From: Vulcanimicrobiota bacterium
GTDB taxonomy: Bacteria; Vulcanimicrobiota; Xenobia; Xenobiales; JADMJV01
Length of the DNA stretch: 64,000 bases
Direction: 5' to 3'
NCBI GenBank assembly: GCA_019637395.1
Contig: JAHBVR010000013.1
Coordinates: 229,553 to 293,552, forward strand
This document shows, one piece after another, positions 1 through 8,702 of the stretch; position 1 is the first letter of the stretch; the number at the start of each line of letters is the position of its first letter. Made by a program: the position numbers and the translations under genes. The notes beneath the pieces were generated by a model that saw only the letters and a list, made by a program, of their open reading frames with translations, searched no databases and was not told the origin of the DNA.

Positions 1-642
1 CAAAAACTCCCCCCCCGGTTTCAGCGAGCGATGCACTTCATCCAGGGCCAGTTTCCGATCTTCCAAAGTGGACGACACGAAGGGGGGATGACAGGAAGTC
101 AGGATCAAATCGCAGGAATTGGACTGCAACGGGAGAGCGTAGGTGTCTCCTTTCACGTTAAAAAACTGCTCCGCTCCCCCCGCCACCAAGAATTCGATTT
201 GCTTTTCCGCCAGCGGCTCCGAAAGATCCACGCCGATATATCGATTGCTTCCGTGGGCTAAAGTTTCAGCCACGGTGGTGGAAGTGGACGGCCCCAGCTC
301 GGCCACCGTGATTCCCTGCGTGTGCGTATAGCGCGTCTGGAGCATGGGTCCGATGAGTGTCTTTAGCTCAGAATTCGGCCCATCCCGCAGCTTCTCTTCG
401 GGAGTGGTGGATATGTGCTGTCGATGAAAAGCTTCGATTTCCGGCGTGACCACCCAGCGCTGGCTGGGAAAACCACCCAATTTCATTTGCGCAGGGCAGA
501 CCACATCGGCGATGGCGGCGGGTATCTCGGCCGACTCCCGGCCGAAAACCACGTAATGGTCGGTCGGCTCTTGGGGGGACGGCGCGGCGGCAGGCCGACG
601 GGTGGCGGAAGGACGATGAGTGGCTAGCGGTTGAATCTGCAC
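1..642 (-). CDS. SAM-dependent class I methyltransferase, 3' end cut by window
   Basis: This minus-strand reading frame is open to the window edge, so the C-terminus is missing. It reads a Rossmann methyltransferase: a motif I-like stretch (VAELGPSTSTTVAETLA), a motif II-like acidic strand (RYIGVDLSEP), a motif around DLILTSC, then the post-motif LKPGGG just before position 1. These are hallmarks of class I AdoMet methyltransferases of the Methyltransf_11/25 type; the substrate cannot be told. No ATG lies upstream of the conserved part in frame. The GTG at 642 is the best start, with a weak GGTGG ribosome site just ahead, and it gives a Pro/Ala-rich leader of about 30 residues. A frame stop (TAA) sits about 70 nt further upstream. 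The start is uncertain; the domain call is firm. Confidence 0.75.
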   Translation of the reverse strand, partial: MQIQPLATHRPSATRRPAAAPSPQEPTDHYVVFGRESAEIPAAIADVVCPAQMKLGGFPSQRWVVTPEIEAFHRQHISTTPEEKLRDGPNSELKTLIGPMLQTRYTHTQGITVAELGPSTSTTVAETLAHGSNRYIGVDLSEPLAEKQIEFLVAGGAEQFFNVKGDTYALPLQSNSCDLILTSCHPPFVSSTLEDRKLALDEVHRSLKPGGEFL

Positions 643-736
643 CTGACCACCATAGCGCCGATCCCTGACAGGTTTCTGAAACGATTTGTCAGCAAACTGC
701 GGCCCGATTTAAGCGGCTATTATCCCAGCGCGGCAT

Positions 737-2146
737 CTAGCTTCCCAAAATCCCTTCGAGCCAGTCGAAGACGACCTCGTTTCGATAATTGGGGGCCAGC
801 GGCGAGCAGTGAAAGCGGTAACCCTCACCAAATGTGAAGTAAGTTTTTGGTCCCGAGATTCCCGCATAGAGCACTCGGGCCTGATCCCCGTAGAAGACGT
901 CGTCTTCGTAAAACGTCACCAGATAGGGCGTGTCGATGCGCGCCATAAGCTCGGGGCTCAGGGTCAACGTCTGCACGGTGCGAGCCAGCGAGTAAAAATC
1001 GCTGGGCACTTTGCCCGCGCGCGCTTCAGCGCGGGCTTGCGCCGAGAAAATCGAGAAGCGCTTGGCCAATGTATAAGCCTCGAACGGACTCAGACTGGGC
1101 ACCACCTCGGTGTTCCAGATTCCGTTCACGGTTTTCGCATCTCCGGCCTCGGCAATGTCCCGCAGCTCCTGGGGAAACGCCAGCCAGACGTCGACCAGCC
1201 CGGAGTCGCTGACCACGGCCGCCAGGCGCTTCTCAAAGGCCGCGGCGCGCGCCACCAGAAGGCCGGCCATACTCCAGCCGGTCAAGGCAATTTTATCCGT
1301 ATCCACATCAGAGCGGGTGTGCAGGTAGTCCACCAGGGCGCCGATGACGGACTCCCAATCGGGACGAAAAGGAATACCCCTGACAAAAAAGGTCTCTCCC
1401 TGCCCCGGACCGTCATAGGCCAGCACATGGTAGCCCCGGTCCAACGCCGCCTGGATTCCGTAGGCATACAGATCGGAATTCTGGGCATCGCTGCCGTTGC
1501 TGATGATGACGACAGGACGCCGGCCACTGACTCCGGGTGCGGGAAAGAACCATCCGGGCAGGTCACTGCCTTCAAAAGGAATAGAGAGCCTCTCCCAGGC
1601 CGGGGAACTGAGCTCCGCGGCTTTGCTCCAGCAGGCGTTCATGGCCTGCCAGATCGACTCCTCGGCAGCGGGCGTGGCACTTCCCAAGACGGCAAAAAGC
1701 GCATGGCTGTAATATTTGGCGGCCCGTAACCAGCGGGCCCGGGCTGACACCCGGCGCGAGGTTGCGGCCAGACCCGCCAACTTCACCGCCAGGTCGCGGT
1801 AGCCACGAAAATACGCGTCAACCTCACCCCCTTCAGCGTGCGCCTTTTGCACCATCCACAAGACTTCGCCGACCTCGCTGCACAGGCCGGCGCTGCCCAC
1901 ACTCATGAAGGCTTCCTGGTTGAGCCCCGCATAGGCCGGAAAGAGCTCCAAATAGGGAGCCGGGAAAGATCTCGGCCCGGGACCGGGGGTTGGAGGCAGG
2001 GAGAGAGCTGGACCGGAGACGGGCTCGGCTGCAGCCGAGCCACATCCGGCCAGCAAGGCGCCGAACCCGGTCAGCAGAGTGGTGTTCAACAACTGACGCC
2101 GGCTCAGGCCGGCTGTGGCAGGAAAAAGAGTGGATTCTATAGACAT
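737..2146 (-). CDS. Tat-exported lipoprotein alpha/beta hydrolase
   Basis: A 469-residue secreted hydrolase. The N-terminus carries a twin-arginine motif (SRRQLL, residues 15-20), a hydrophobic stretch and a lipobox LAGC with Cys35, so it is predicted to be a Tat-exported lipoprotein. The C-terminal half is an alpha/beta hydrolase: oxyanion-side motif YDGPGQGE, nucleophile elbow GWSMAG (Ser292), a candidate acid in YEDDVFYG and a C-terminal His in RFHCSPLA. The layout, with a long helical N-terminal region before the fold, resembles the FrsA/2,6-dihydropseudooxynicotine-hydrolase group, but the substrate is not predictable. It shares a divergent intergenic region with the downstream glycosidase lipoprotein. 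A long open frame on the opposite strand over the same DNA is a shadow. Confidence 0.8.
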   Translation of the reverse strand: MSIESTLFPATAGLSRRQLLNTTLLTGFGALLAGCGSAAAEPVSGPALSLPPTPGPGPRSFPAPYLELFPAYAGLNQEAFMSVGSAGLCSEVGEVLWMVQKAHAEGGEVDAYFRGYRDLAVKLAGLAATSRRVSARARWLRAAKYYSHALFAVLGSATPAAEESIWQAMNACWSKAAELSSPAWERLSIPFEGSDLPGWFFPAPGVSGRRPVVIISNGSDAQNSDLYAYGIQAALDRGYHVLAYDGPGQGETFFVRGIPFRPDWESVIGALVDYLHTRSDVDTDKIALTGWSMAGLLVARAAAFEKRLAAVVSDSGLVDVWLAFPQELRDIAEAGDAKTVNGIWNTEVVPSLSPFEAYTLAKRFSIFSAQARAEARAGKVPSDFYSLARTVQTLTLSPELMARIDTPYLVTFYEDDVFYGDQARVLYAGISGPKTYFTFGEGYRFHCSPLAPNYRNEVVFDWLEGILGS

Positions 2147-2339
2147 GGCCGCCGGTTCGTCTTAGCAAGAGTAAAATCTTGCCCATCCTCAAGCCGATTC
2201 TTCGAACCCGATGGAACTTTTGCCGGGTCAAAACAAGTCATCTTCTGGCGCGCTCGCTCAAAAAGGCCACCCAAAAGGTATGCATTCGATGCTTCTTGAA
2301 GCGCGGGCGCCATACAATTACTGATGAAATGAGTATTCG

Positions 2340-4172
2340 ATGAGAAAAAAGACGGCTCTATTCGTGGGGACATTGGCCGCAGCTCTGGTTTATGGCTGCG
2401 GCTCGGGAAGCTCCAATGGCGGTGGGGGATTTTTGGGTAACTTTAACAACACGACCACTATCAGCGCCAGGACCCTGACGGTGACCGAACCTGGCGCCGT
2501 CACCATCAACGGAGAAACTGTCGATGCGCTGGAAGTAGAAGGATTTGACGCCACCGGCACCCGGGTCTTCGGTCCGGTGGTCGTGCCCTTTGCCAACTCG
2601 ATGTCGATTCCAGATCCGGGAGAAGCAACCCAGACGCTGGAACTCGATTATCTGCGCAATGAGAATTTTGCACTGGCCCGGGCCACGGTGCTTCGCTCCA
2701 AGGCCGGCTTTGCTCTGGACAATCCCACGGAAGTCGCCTTGGAAAAGCCGACCACCGGCTTTTCCATCGTACCGAATGGAGATGGCTTCAACGTGGTGCT
2801 TACCACCAGCGGGGATTCCACCGGCGGCAACACTCGGGCTCGGGTTTCGGGCAAAGTGGAGACGAAGAACATCACTTTTCGCGGAGCCTGTTATTCGCCG
2901 GCCCCTATTAACTTCCGAAACATTGATGCCCCGGCCATCGGCGATCTTTTTTGGGATAGCACCGCCAACACCAAAAACTGGAAGGCCCTGTGGGGCAGCG
3001 GCTTCTTGGAATACGATCCGAGTACCAAAGGGCGCGGCGACGTCGACAACATGCGGGCGATGGGCTTCAATTTTATCCGCACTTATTGCATGATCTCCCG
3101 CCAGCTCTTTACCATCAACGGGGGCAACTACATCCCCGGTCCGATCCCCTCCCCACCGGATGCCTTCCAGCACTTTACCCATACGGCATTTCTTGATGAA
3201 TGCTGGAACAACGGAGAAAACCCGGTCTACGTGATGGTTGGGATTCCCCTGCCCGCGACCGTACTTTACAAATATGGCAATGCTAGCGCTTCGGAGCGCG
3301 CGTATTGGGATCACATCGTGACGGAAGTCGTCAAGGACGTCAAAGACCATCCGGCCGTGATGGGCTTCACGCTCTTCAACGAGATCGACGAAAATACATC
3401 CGCCTGGCCCGGGGTGGACCAGGTTAATATCAGCGGCGGAGTTGCCGATGCCAATTCCGACTACTACTACGGGACTCTACAGAACTACGCCAAAATCATT
3501 CACGATCTGACCGGCCGGGATGCCAACAACCGCAAACTGGTCGGCTGGGCTGCCCATGAAAGCCGGCCTTTCGCCCACTACGGCTCGACCGTTCCGGCCG
3601 GCAACCCCTATTTCACCCAACTGGCCGACATCGACTTCTACGGAGTAAACGTCTATCAAGGCACCAACTTCAATGACACCTTGAGCCGCACTCAGGAAGG
3701 CGCACTGGGTAAACTGACGGGTAGCAACCGCAAGCCTATCATCATGACCGAGGTCGGCTGGGCAGCCAGCGGCCACGACTCCAACGACCTCATTTACGAG
3801 GACGCCGAGACCCGCAGGTTGGCGGCCGACGCTATCACGCGGATGATTCCTCAGTTGACGGTCGACCCGCTGGTGATCGGCATCGCCTACTTTGAGTACA
3901 GCGACGAATGGTGGAAGCAGCCCCCCTACCTGGCCACCGAATGGAACGGCATCGGCCCGGTGGGTGGCGCACCCATCGATTCGGCCATGCCTAATCGCTA
4001 TCACGACCAGGAAGCCTTCGGACTGTTTTCTACCCGTCTGGGCGCGGGACGTACCAGCCCCAGTCAGGACCCCTATCAAAACAACCGCCCGGTCACCCCG
4101 GTCGACCCCTACATCGAGCGTAGCGAGTTGACGCGGGCGCTGATCGACGCCTATAAAACCCACCTGCGCTAG
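2340..4172 (+). CDS. Clan GH-A glycoside hydrolase lipoprotein
   Basis: A 610-residue protein with a lipoprotein leader (KK..., hydrophobic core, lipobox VYGC with Cys20) followed by a Gly/Ser-rich linker. Residues about 40-175 form a beta-rich N-terminal region without a recognised domain. From about 180 it reads as a (beta/alpha)8 glycosidase of clan GH-A, similar in pattern to GH5/GH72-type enzymes: FRGACYSP at the first strand, IRTYC, the acid/base in FTLFNEID (about Glu347) and the nucleophile in IIMTEVGW (about Glu471). It is probably anchored to the outer membrane and acts on a beta-glucan or related polysaccharide; the substrate is inferred only from clan membership. Its stop codon is followed at once by the structured hairpin element at 4173-4236. 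Confidence 0.8.
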   Translation: MRKKTALFVGTLAAALVYGCGSGSSNGGGGFLGNFNNTTTISARTLTVTEPGAVTINGETVDALEVEGFDATGTRVFGPVVVPFANSMSIPDPGEATQTLELDYLRNENFALARATVLRSKAGFALDNPTEVALEKPTTGFSIVPNGDGFNVVLTTSGDSTGGNTRARVSGKVETKNITFRGACYSPAPINFRNIDAPAIGDLFWDSTANTKNWKALWGSGFLEYDPSTKGRGDVDNMRAMGFNFIRTYCMISRQLFTINGGNYIPGPIPSPPDAFQHFTHTAFLDECWNNGENPVYVMVGIPLPATVLYKYGNASASERAYWDHIVTEVVKDVKDHPAVMGFTLFNEIDENTSAWPGVDQVNISGGVADANSDYYYGTLQNYAKIIHDLTGRDANNRKLVGWAAHESRPFAHYGSTVPAGNPYFTQLADIDFYGVNVYQGTNFNDTLSRTQEGALGKLTGSNRKPIIMTEVGWAASGHDSNDLIYEDAETRRLAADAITRMIPQLTVDPLVIGIAYFEYSDEWWKQPPYLATEWNGIGPVGGAPIDSAMPNRYHDQEAFGLFSTRLGAGRTSPSQDPYQNNRPVTPVDPYIERSELTRALIDAYKTHLR

Positions 4173-4236
4173 CTAGCTGCTGAACAACTCGGCGAAGCCG
4201 GGTTGTTCAGTCAGCGACGATCAACAGGTTGTGCCA
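4173..4236 (+). repeat. Structured 3' element, copy A (terminator-like hairpin plus conserved tail)
   Basis: It begins directly after the stop of the glycosidase. Positions 4180-4210 form a 14-bp stem with a GAA loop (CTGAACAACTCGGC / GCCGGGTTGTTCAG, one G-T pair). A tail, CAGCGACGATCAACAGG followed by TTGTG, comes next. A second copy in inverted orientation at 26896-26959 also begins right after a lipoprotein gene's stop codon, and the stem there differs by a compensatory pair. It lacks a classic U-run, so it may be a terminator, an RNA-stability element or a small mobile repeat. Confidence 0.75.
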
Positions 4237-4313
4237 GGATCCTTACAAGGCGGGCGGCGGACCGATGATGCCCTGAAGGAAGGCTTTTCAGTGGTAGAAG
4301 GGAATCTCTAGGG

Positions 4314-4757
4314 GTGCGCAGGCGGGCCTATACCCTTGCCGAGGTCGTCATGGCAATGGCTTTGTTATTGCTGGTTCTGACCTTTCTAGCCGGACTGTTT
4401 TTGCATCTCTTCGTCGCCTCCAACAAGAGCCTGGACTCGAGCATCGCGCTGGAAATTGCCGACTCCGTTCTCAATCAGGCCGCCGATTCCGATCCGGCCA
4501 GTTGGGCCGCGATAGCCGAGACGCAGGCGATCTACAATCACGATCCGCGCACCCCCACCGAGTTCCGAACGGAGCTATCTTTTCCCGGCACTCCCACCCT
4601 CGAGCACGACATGGGACAGATTTACGAGGTCAGCGTGGAAGTCTACTGGATGAGCGACCAACCTTCCCGCACGCGCCAGCAGTATGGCCGGCAATCGGTG
4701 AAACTCACCAAGGCGATCTACGTAAGCAATATGCGGATAGCCGCCCCGCCCCCGTGA
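4314..4757 (+). CDS. Type IV pilin-like / pseudopilin protein (PilV/GspI-like)
   Basis: This 147-residue protein has a class III (prepilin) leader: MRRRA, then YTLAEVVMAMALLLL, with Glu at +5 of the predicted mature chain and a single N-terminal hydrophobic helix. The residue before the cleavage site is Ala instead of the usual Gly, which prepilin peptidases tolerate less well. Start codon GTG at 4314. It ends in a GTGA overlap with the next gene, so the two are translationally coupled. Size and order fit a PilV/GspI-type minor pilin. No pilus assembly ATPase or prepilin peptidase lies in the window. Confidence 0.75.
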   Translation: MRRRAYTLAEVVMAMALLLLVLTFLAGLFLHLFVASNKSLDSSIALEIADSVLNQAADSDPASWAAIAETQAIYNHDPRTPTEFRTELSFPGTPTLEHDMGQIYEVSVEVYWMSDQPSRTRQQYGRQSVKLTKAIYVSNMRIAAPPP

Positions 4758-5452
4758 TTCAAAGCAAGCGCGGCTTCAGCATGGCTGAACTCATGGTTGC
4801 GAGTTTTTGTCTGGCTCTGATTTCAGCAGCAGTCTTTGTTATCTTTAGAGTATGCGCCAGCAACTTTCGAGTTGGTCTTACCCGCCAGGGTCTGCAGAGT
4901 CAGATCATGATTTTTTCCGCGCGCTTTTCCATGGATGCGCGCCAAAGCAGCATCTATGCCGCCTCGGTCAACCCGCGTACCTGCACGGTGGACCTGGACC
5001 CGGGCCAATCTTCGGAGACCATCACGGTCCATCGCGATGCTCTCTGCCTGGCCGCGCTACGAGATCCCAAGGCGCCATCCAGCTACCAGGCCGGTACCGG
5101 CCTGCCGCTGTGGGACAGCTACTGGATCTATGCTCCCACCCCCGACAGCCCCACCGGCCGTCTGCTCCGCTATCGTGTGGATGTTCCGGCCAATCCCGCC
5201 CAACGCCCCTTCGAGGACTTCCAGAACTTTCCGGGTGCGTTTTTCACTCCCCCAACGGGCAATCGCAACATCCAGGTGCTGGCTCACGGCCTCTACAAGC
5301 TGGAAGCTTCGATCGATCAGGCCAACCAACAAGTAGTGGTTCGCGTCGGGTTTCGCGGCGAACAGGGGCGCACCCAGAACGGCCGCACTCTGGCCGAAGT
5401 GGCTGAGACTTTATTTCGAATCAAACCAGAAAACAGTTGGCCCAGAATGTAA
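4754..5452 (+). CDS. Minor pilin-like protein (PilW/GspJ-like)
   Basis: A 232-residue protein starting at the GTG that overlaps the stop of the previous gene (GTGA), which decides the start. The leader KRG is followed by FSMAELMVASF, giving a canonical Gly/Phe cleavage site and Glu at +5, then one hydrophobic helix and a large globular part with DARQSSIY and ETITVHRDALC segments. The length matches PilW/GspJ minor pilins, which sit at pilus or pseudopilus tips. It is the middle gene of a three-gene minor-pilin operon. Which pilus system it serves cannot be told from the window. Confidence 0.75.
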   Translation: MIQSKRGFSMAELMVASFCLALISAAVFVIFRVCASNFRVGLTRQGLQSQIMIFSARFSMDARQSSIYAASVNPRTCTVDLDPGQSSETITVHRDALCLAALRDPKAPSSYQAGTGLPLWDSYWIYAPTPDSPTGRLLRYRVDVPANPAQRPFEDFQNFPGAFFTPPTGNRNIQVLAHGLYKLEASIDQANQQVVVRVGFRGEQGRTQNGRTLAEVAETLFRIKPENSWPRM

Positions 5453-5467
5453 TGGAGGTGCTCTCAA

Positions 5468-7123
5468 ATGCGTAGAAAGCGGCGGTTCGGTGTAGCTCTA
5501 TTCATCGTGCTACTGACGACCCTGATGCTGACGATGATGGTTGGCGCCTTTTTTGGGGTCAATCAGAGCAATTTCGCCATACTCGGTTCGACCTTTCGAC
5601 GAAAAGAGGCTCTGCTGGCTGCCGAGACCGGTTTGAACTATGTGCGCTTTCAGCTGGAGAAAGACCAGACCTGGGGAGTGACTGAAATCCCGGGGTTTCG
5701 CGAGCGACTGGGCGGGCTGTGTGTGATCAGCGCGCCCGGGGGCGGCACCACCGTGCGGGGTGAATTCTCCGACGGCCGCGTCTTTGAGGCCGAAATCCAG
5801 AATCGTCTGGCGCAGCCGGCATCCGCTCTGGTCCCCGCCGATGCGGTTCGGGTGGTGTGCAAGGGCAGCAGCGGAGGATTCCGGACCACCCTGGCCGTGG
5901 TCTTCAAGGGAGAGCCGATTTACGATGCGGCCGCCAGCACCAATGGCAAGATCGATATGACCGAAAACACCAACTGGGAAATCCACAGCAAGGATCCCAT
6001 CCGCAACTGGGTTCGCTCCAACGATGAGATATACACCCCCGACGTGCTCAATGATCCGACCAACCACCGCATGAAGTTTATCAGCGACGTCTCCAGTCCC
6101 GTCAGTGGAGTGTTGTGGTCACGCAAGGACATTTATTCCGGTATGAGCGAGCGAGTTGAAGGCGTTCGGCTGGGAGAAATGAGTTCGAATATCAAGGGGG
6201 TGCTGGCGCCGCGCTCCACCGTCAACAACAACCTCTATGATCTACAACTGAGCGATCTGAAGGTACCTGACAATACCACCATCGTGAATGTTCCCCCAGG
6301 GCGTTATGTCGTGACCGAAGCGACCGCGGTGCCCATCAACCGAGAAGGTTTTATCTTTACTCGCGATGTGGACCAGCCTCCCGTGCCGATCCGGACTTTG
6401 ACCTACTACCCGGCCGGCGGCGGCACGCCCACCGTCTATTACCCGCAGAGCGAACTGATCCGAGTGCGAGGTTCGGCCGGCGTGCATCCCCCCACGAATG
6501 GAACCGAGGTATCGGGTAACGTGGTCAACCCTGGCGGAATTCCCGGTTTTACCTACAACTTCGACACCGAGAAGTTCGAATTTTCGGGGAGCAAACAATA
6601 CAAAGTAGACGGCGATTTTGCCACCGGCTACGAAGCCCCCTCGGGTGGTCGCGGGATGGTCGAAGTCAATCCTGATATCATCTTTTCTTCCGGCTCCTCG
6701 AGCGGTCCGCCGACCTTTGTCAATGTGACCGGTAATTTCGACGTGACCGGCACGGTGACCGGACGCGGCGCCGTAGCCACCACCGGGGACATCCGCATGA
6801 AAGCCGAAGCCAATCTGGCCGCCTCCACCAGCGATCCTCTGGTTCTCTATTCGGCCGGCAGCGTCAACATTGACGCCAGCGGCAAAGACAACATCCGGTT
6901 TACAGGACTGGTGTACGCCCAGAATCAGTTCAACGTCACCAGCAGCACCCGCATCTCCTCGGTCAACATTACCGGCTCGCTGGTGGCCCGCAACGGCGGA
7001 ATCAAAATGAATTTGGCCGACAGCGTGTTCCTCACCTATGATCAGGCCTATCTCGAACAACTCACCAAAGGATTACCCAACGGACGCCGCCGCTTAAAAC
7101 AAATGTCCTGGCACGTGGAATAA
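5468..7123 (+). CDS. PilX-like protein with C-terminal beta-rich (polymer-forming type) domain
   Basis: 551 residues, preceded by a strong GGAGGTG ribosome site 15 nt downstream of the previous stop. The N-terminus (MRRKRRFGVALFIVLLTTL) is of the PilX type: a basic patch plus a hydrophobic helix, followed by AETGLNYVRFQLE. Such proteins lack Glu+5. The C-terminal part, from about residue 390, is a long run of short beta repeats rich in Gly/Thr/Asn (NVTGNFDVTGTVTGRGAV, then similar), resembling bactofilin or polymer-forming beta-helix proteins. Together with the two upstream genes it probably makes a minor-pilin tip complex, here with an unusually long beta-helical extension. Confidence 0.65.
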   Translation: MRRKRRFGVALFIVLLTTLMLTMMVGAFFGVNQSNFAILGSTFRRKEALLAAETGLNYVRFQLEKDQTWGVTEIPGFRERLGGLCVISAPGGGTTVRGEFSDGRVFEAEIQNRLAQPASALVPADAVRVVCKGSSGGFRTTLAVVFKGEPIYDAAASTNGKIDMTENTNWEIHSKDPIRNWVRSNDEIYTPDVLNDPTNHRMKFISDVSSPVSGVLWSRKDIYSGMSERVEGVRLGEMSSNIKGVLAPRSTVNNNLYDLQLSDLKVPDNTTIVNVPPGRYVVTEATAVPINREGFIFTRDVDQPPVPIRTLTYYPAGGGTPTVYYPQSELIRVRGSAGVHPPTNGTEVSGNVVNPGGIPGFTYNFDTEKFEFSGSKQYKVDGDFATGYEAPSGGRGMVEVNPDIIFSSGSSSGPPTFVNVTGNFDVTGTVTGRGAVATTGDIRMKAEANLAASTSDPLVLYSAGSVNIDASGKDNIRFTGLVYAQNQFNVTSSTRISSVNITGSLVARNGGIKMNLADSVFLTYDQAYLEQLTKGLPNGRRRLKQMSWHVE

Positions 7124-7155
7124 CCGATCTCGATTGAGACGCAGACCTCCGGTCT

Positions 7156-8220
7156 CTAGACGGTCTGCTCAGGTTTGCGAATCAGGGCCAGGGCACAGAT
7201 GTCGTCGCGGGCGGTCTCGACATCACTGAAATGGTCGATGGCGGCTAACAAGTCATGGATGATGCGCTGCGAGCAGGGATAGGGGGGCCGGGCCACAGCG
7301 GCCACTCCTTCTTCCCCGAAGGTGTCTCCGGCGCGAGTGCGCAGGTCGAGTACGCCATCGCTGACAAGCAGCAATGCCTGGCCTGGTTCCAGCGGCACCT
7401 GCTGAACGCGAAACTCCTGGTCGGGAAAGAGACCGAGCGGCAGGTCCGGTTCCTCCAGCTTCTCCAATCGATGGCCGCGCAACACGAATTGAGGGCTCTG
7501 ACCGCAGAGAATCAAGTCCACGCTGCCGTCGCCGTGACAGCGCCCGAAAGTGGCGGCCACATAGCGCTCGGCCCCGGTATTTTCATAGAGCAAATTAGAC
7601 AGGTGGGAGATCTCCGAGGCGAAATCCTGGTCATAGGAAGCGGAGGCTCTCCAGAGGGCACGACATTCCGAAACCAGCAAGGTGGAATCCAGGCCGTGGC
7701 CGACCGCATCCGCCAGCAGAAAACGCACGTTTCGTTGGCCGGCGGTGTAAGAATACAGATCGCCTCCTAGATGCAGAGCCGGGCGCAAACATCCGGTGAT
7801 TTCCCAGCCGTTAAAGCCGAGCTTCCCCTTAGGCAGACTCTCTTCCAGAATGCGCCGAGCCACGCGCAGGGCCTCGACCAACTCCTGGCGCTGCTGGGAA
7901 GCCTGGCGCAAACGATTATGGACGATGGACCAGCTCACCAAGCGCAGGAAAAGTTGATCCAGGGGGCGATCGGAGGGGGCCTCACCGACGCCGAAACGGA
8001 CATAGGCAACCACCTCGCCGCCACTCGCGTCCAGCACCGGTATCCCGTCTCTCTGAATCGAGTCCGAATCGGCTAAAGCAATCTCGATGGGAGCGCCATA
8101 GAGCCGATAGCCCGCCTTCTCCAAGGTACGGCAGGCCGCCGCCAGATCCTCCAGGTCGAGAACTTCCTCCCAAGTTCGGAGGAGCAACTCCAGTGCCGGT
8201 TCCTGATTCATGACACTCAA
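7156..8220 (-). CDS. SpoIIE/RsbU-type PP2C serine phosphatase
   Basis: A 354-residue protein. The C-terminal two thirds form a SpoIIE/PP2C domain: HLGGDLYSY, FLLADAVGHGLDSTLL and LVSDGVLDLR supply the metal-binding aspartates. A short helical linker (residues about 115-135) and an unassigned sensor-like N-terminal domain come before it. Proteins of this type dephosphorylate anti-sigma-factor antagonists in partner-switching pathways. No kinase or STAS partner is visible next to it. It is monocistronic or the last gene of the run that includes the cupin and LysR genes. Confidence 0.85.
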   Translation of the reverse strand: MSVMNQEPALELLLRTWEEVLDLEDLAAACRTLEKAGYRLYGAPIEIALADSDSIQRDGIPVLDASGGEVVAYVRFGVGEAPSDRPLDQLFLRLVSWSIVHNRLRQASQQRQELVEALRVARRILEESLPKGKLGFNGWEITGCLRPALHLGGDLYSYTAGQRNVRFLLADAVGHGLDSTLLVSECRALWRASASYDQDFASEISHLSNLLYENTGAERYVAATFGRCHGDGSVDLILCGQSPQFVLRGHRLEKLEEPDLPLGLFPDQEFRVQQVPLEPGQALLLVSDGVLDLRTRAGDTFGEEGVAAVARPPYPCSQRIIHDLLAAIDHFSDVETARDDICALALIRKPEQTV

Positions 8221-8275
8221 GTTTAACTCAATACCAAGAGAGTCGGGCAGGGACGGAGATCCTGACCGGCCAGGC

Positions 8276-8674
8276 CTACAAGCCGGAATACTGTTCCTGG
8301 CTGACTTGCTCCAGCCAGTCCACCGGCTTCCCGTCCAGGGCTTCCTGCACGGCGATGTGAGTCATGGCGGTGGTTTCGGTGGCGCCGTGCCAATGCTTTT
8401 CTCCAGGAGGAAACCAGATGACATCGCCGGGACGAATCTCCTCACGGGGTCCTCCCCAGCGCTGAGCCCAACCGCAGCCGGACATCACGATCAGCGTCTG
8501 GCCCAGCGGGTGGGTATGCCAGGCCGTGCGCGCTCCCGGTTCAAAGCTGACCCGGGCGGCCTGCACGCGGGCCGGCTCTTCGCTTTTGATGAGCGGATCG
8601 ATCCGCACGCTGCCGCTGAAGTATTGCGCCGGTCCTTGAGTAGAAGGCTGCGAGCCGGCCCGTTTGATTTCCAT
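8276..8674 (-). CDS. Small cupin protein, (R)-mandelonitrile lyase-like / quercetinase-like
   Basis: A 132-residue single-domain cupin. Motif 1 is seen as [17 protein letters not shown] and motif 2 as [16 protein letters not shown], providing the His/His/Gln-Glu/His metal site. Length and spacing match the family of small cupins that includes manganese-dependent hydroxynitrile lyases. The natural substrate in this bacterium is unknown. The ATG at 8674 has an AAGGAT ribosome site. It sits 28 nt downstream of the LysR gene on the same strand, so it may be co-transcribed with the regulator. Confidence 0.8.
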   Translation of the reverse strand: MEIKRAGSQPSTQGPAQYFSGSVRIDPLIKSEEPARVQAARVSFEPGARTAWHTHPLGQTLIVMSGCGWAQRWGGPREEIRPGDVIWFPPGEKHWHGATETTAMTHIAVQEALDGKPVDWLEQVSQEQYSGL

Positions 8675-8702
8675 AAAAGTATCCTTTTCGTTACTGCCGC
8701 TT

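Noticed and set aside
809..1729. 306-codon open frame antisense to the Tat lipoprotein hydrolase
   Set aside because: It lies wholly over a well-supported gene, has Arg/Gly/His-rich shadow composition and no ribosome site.
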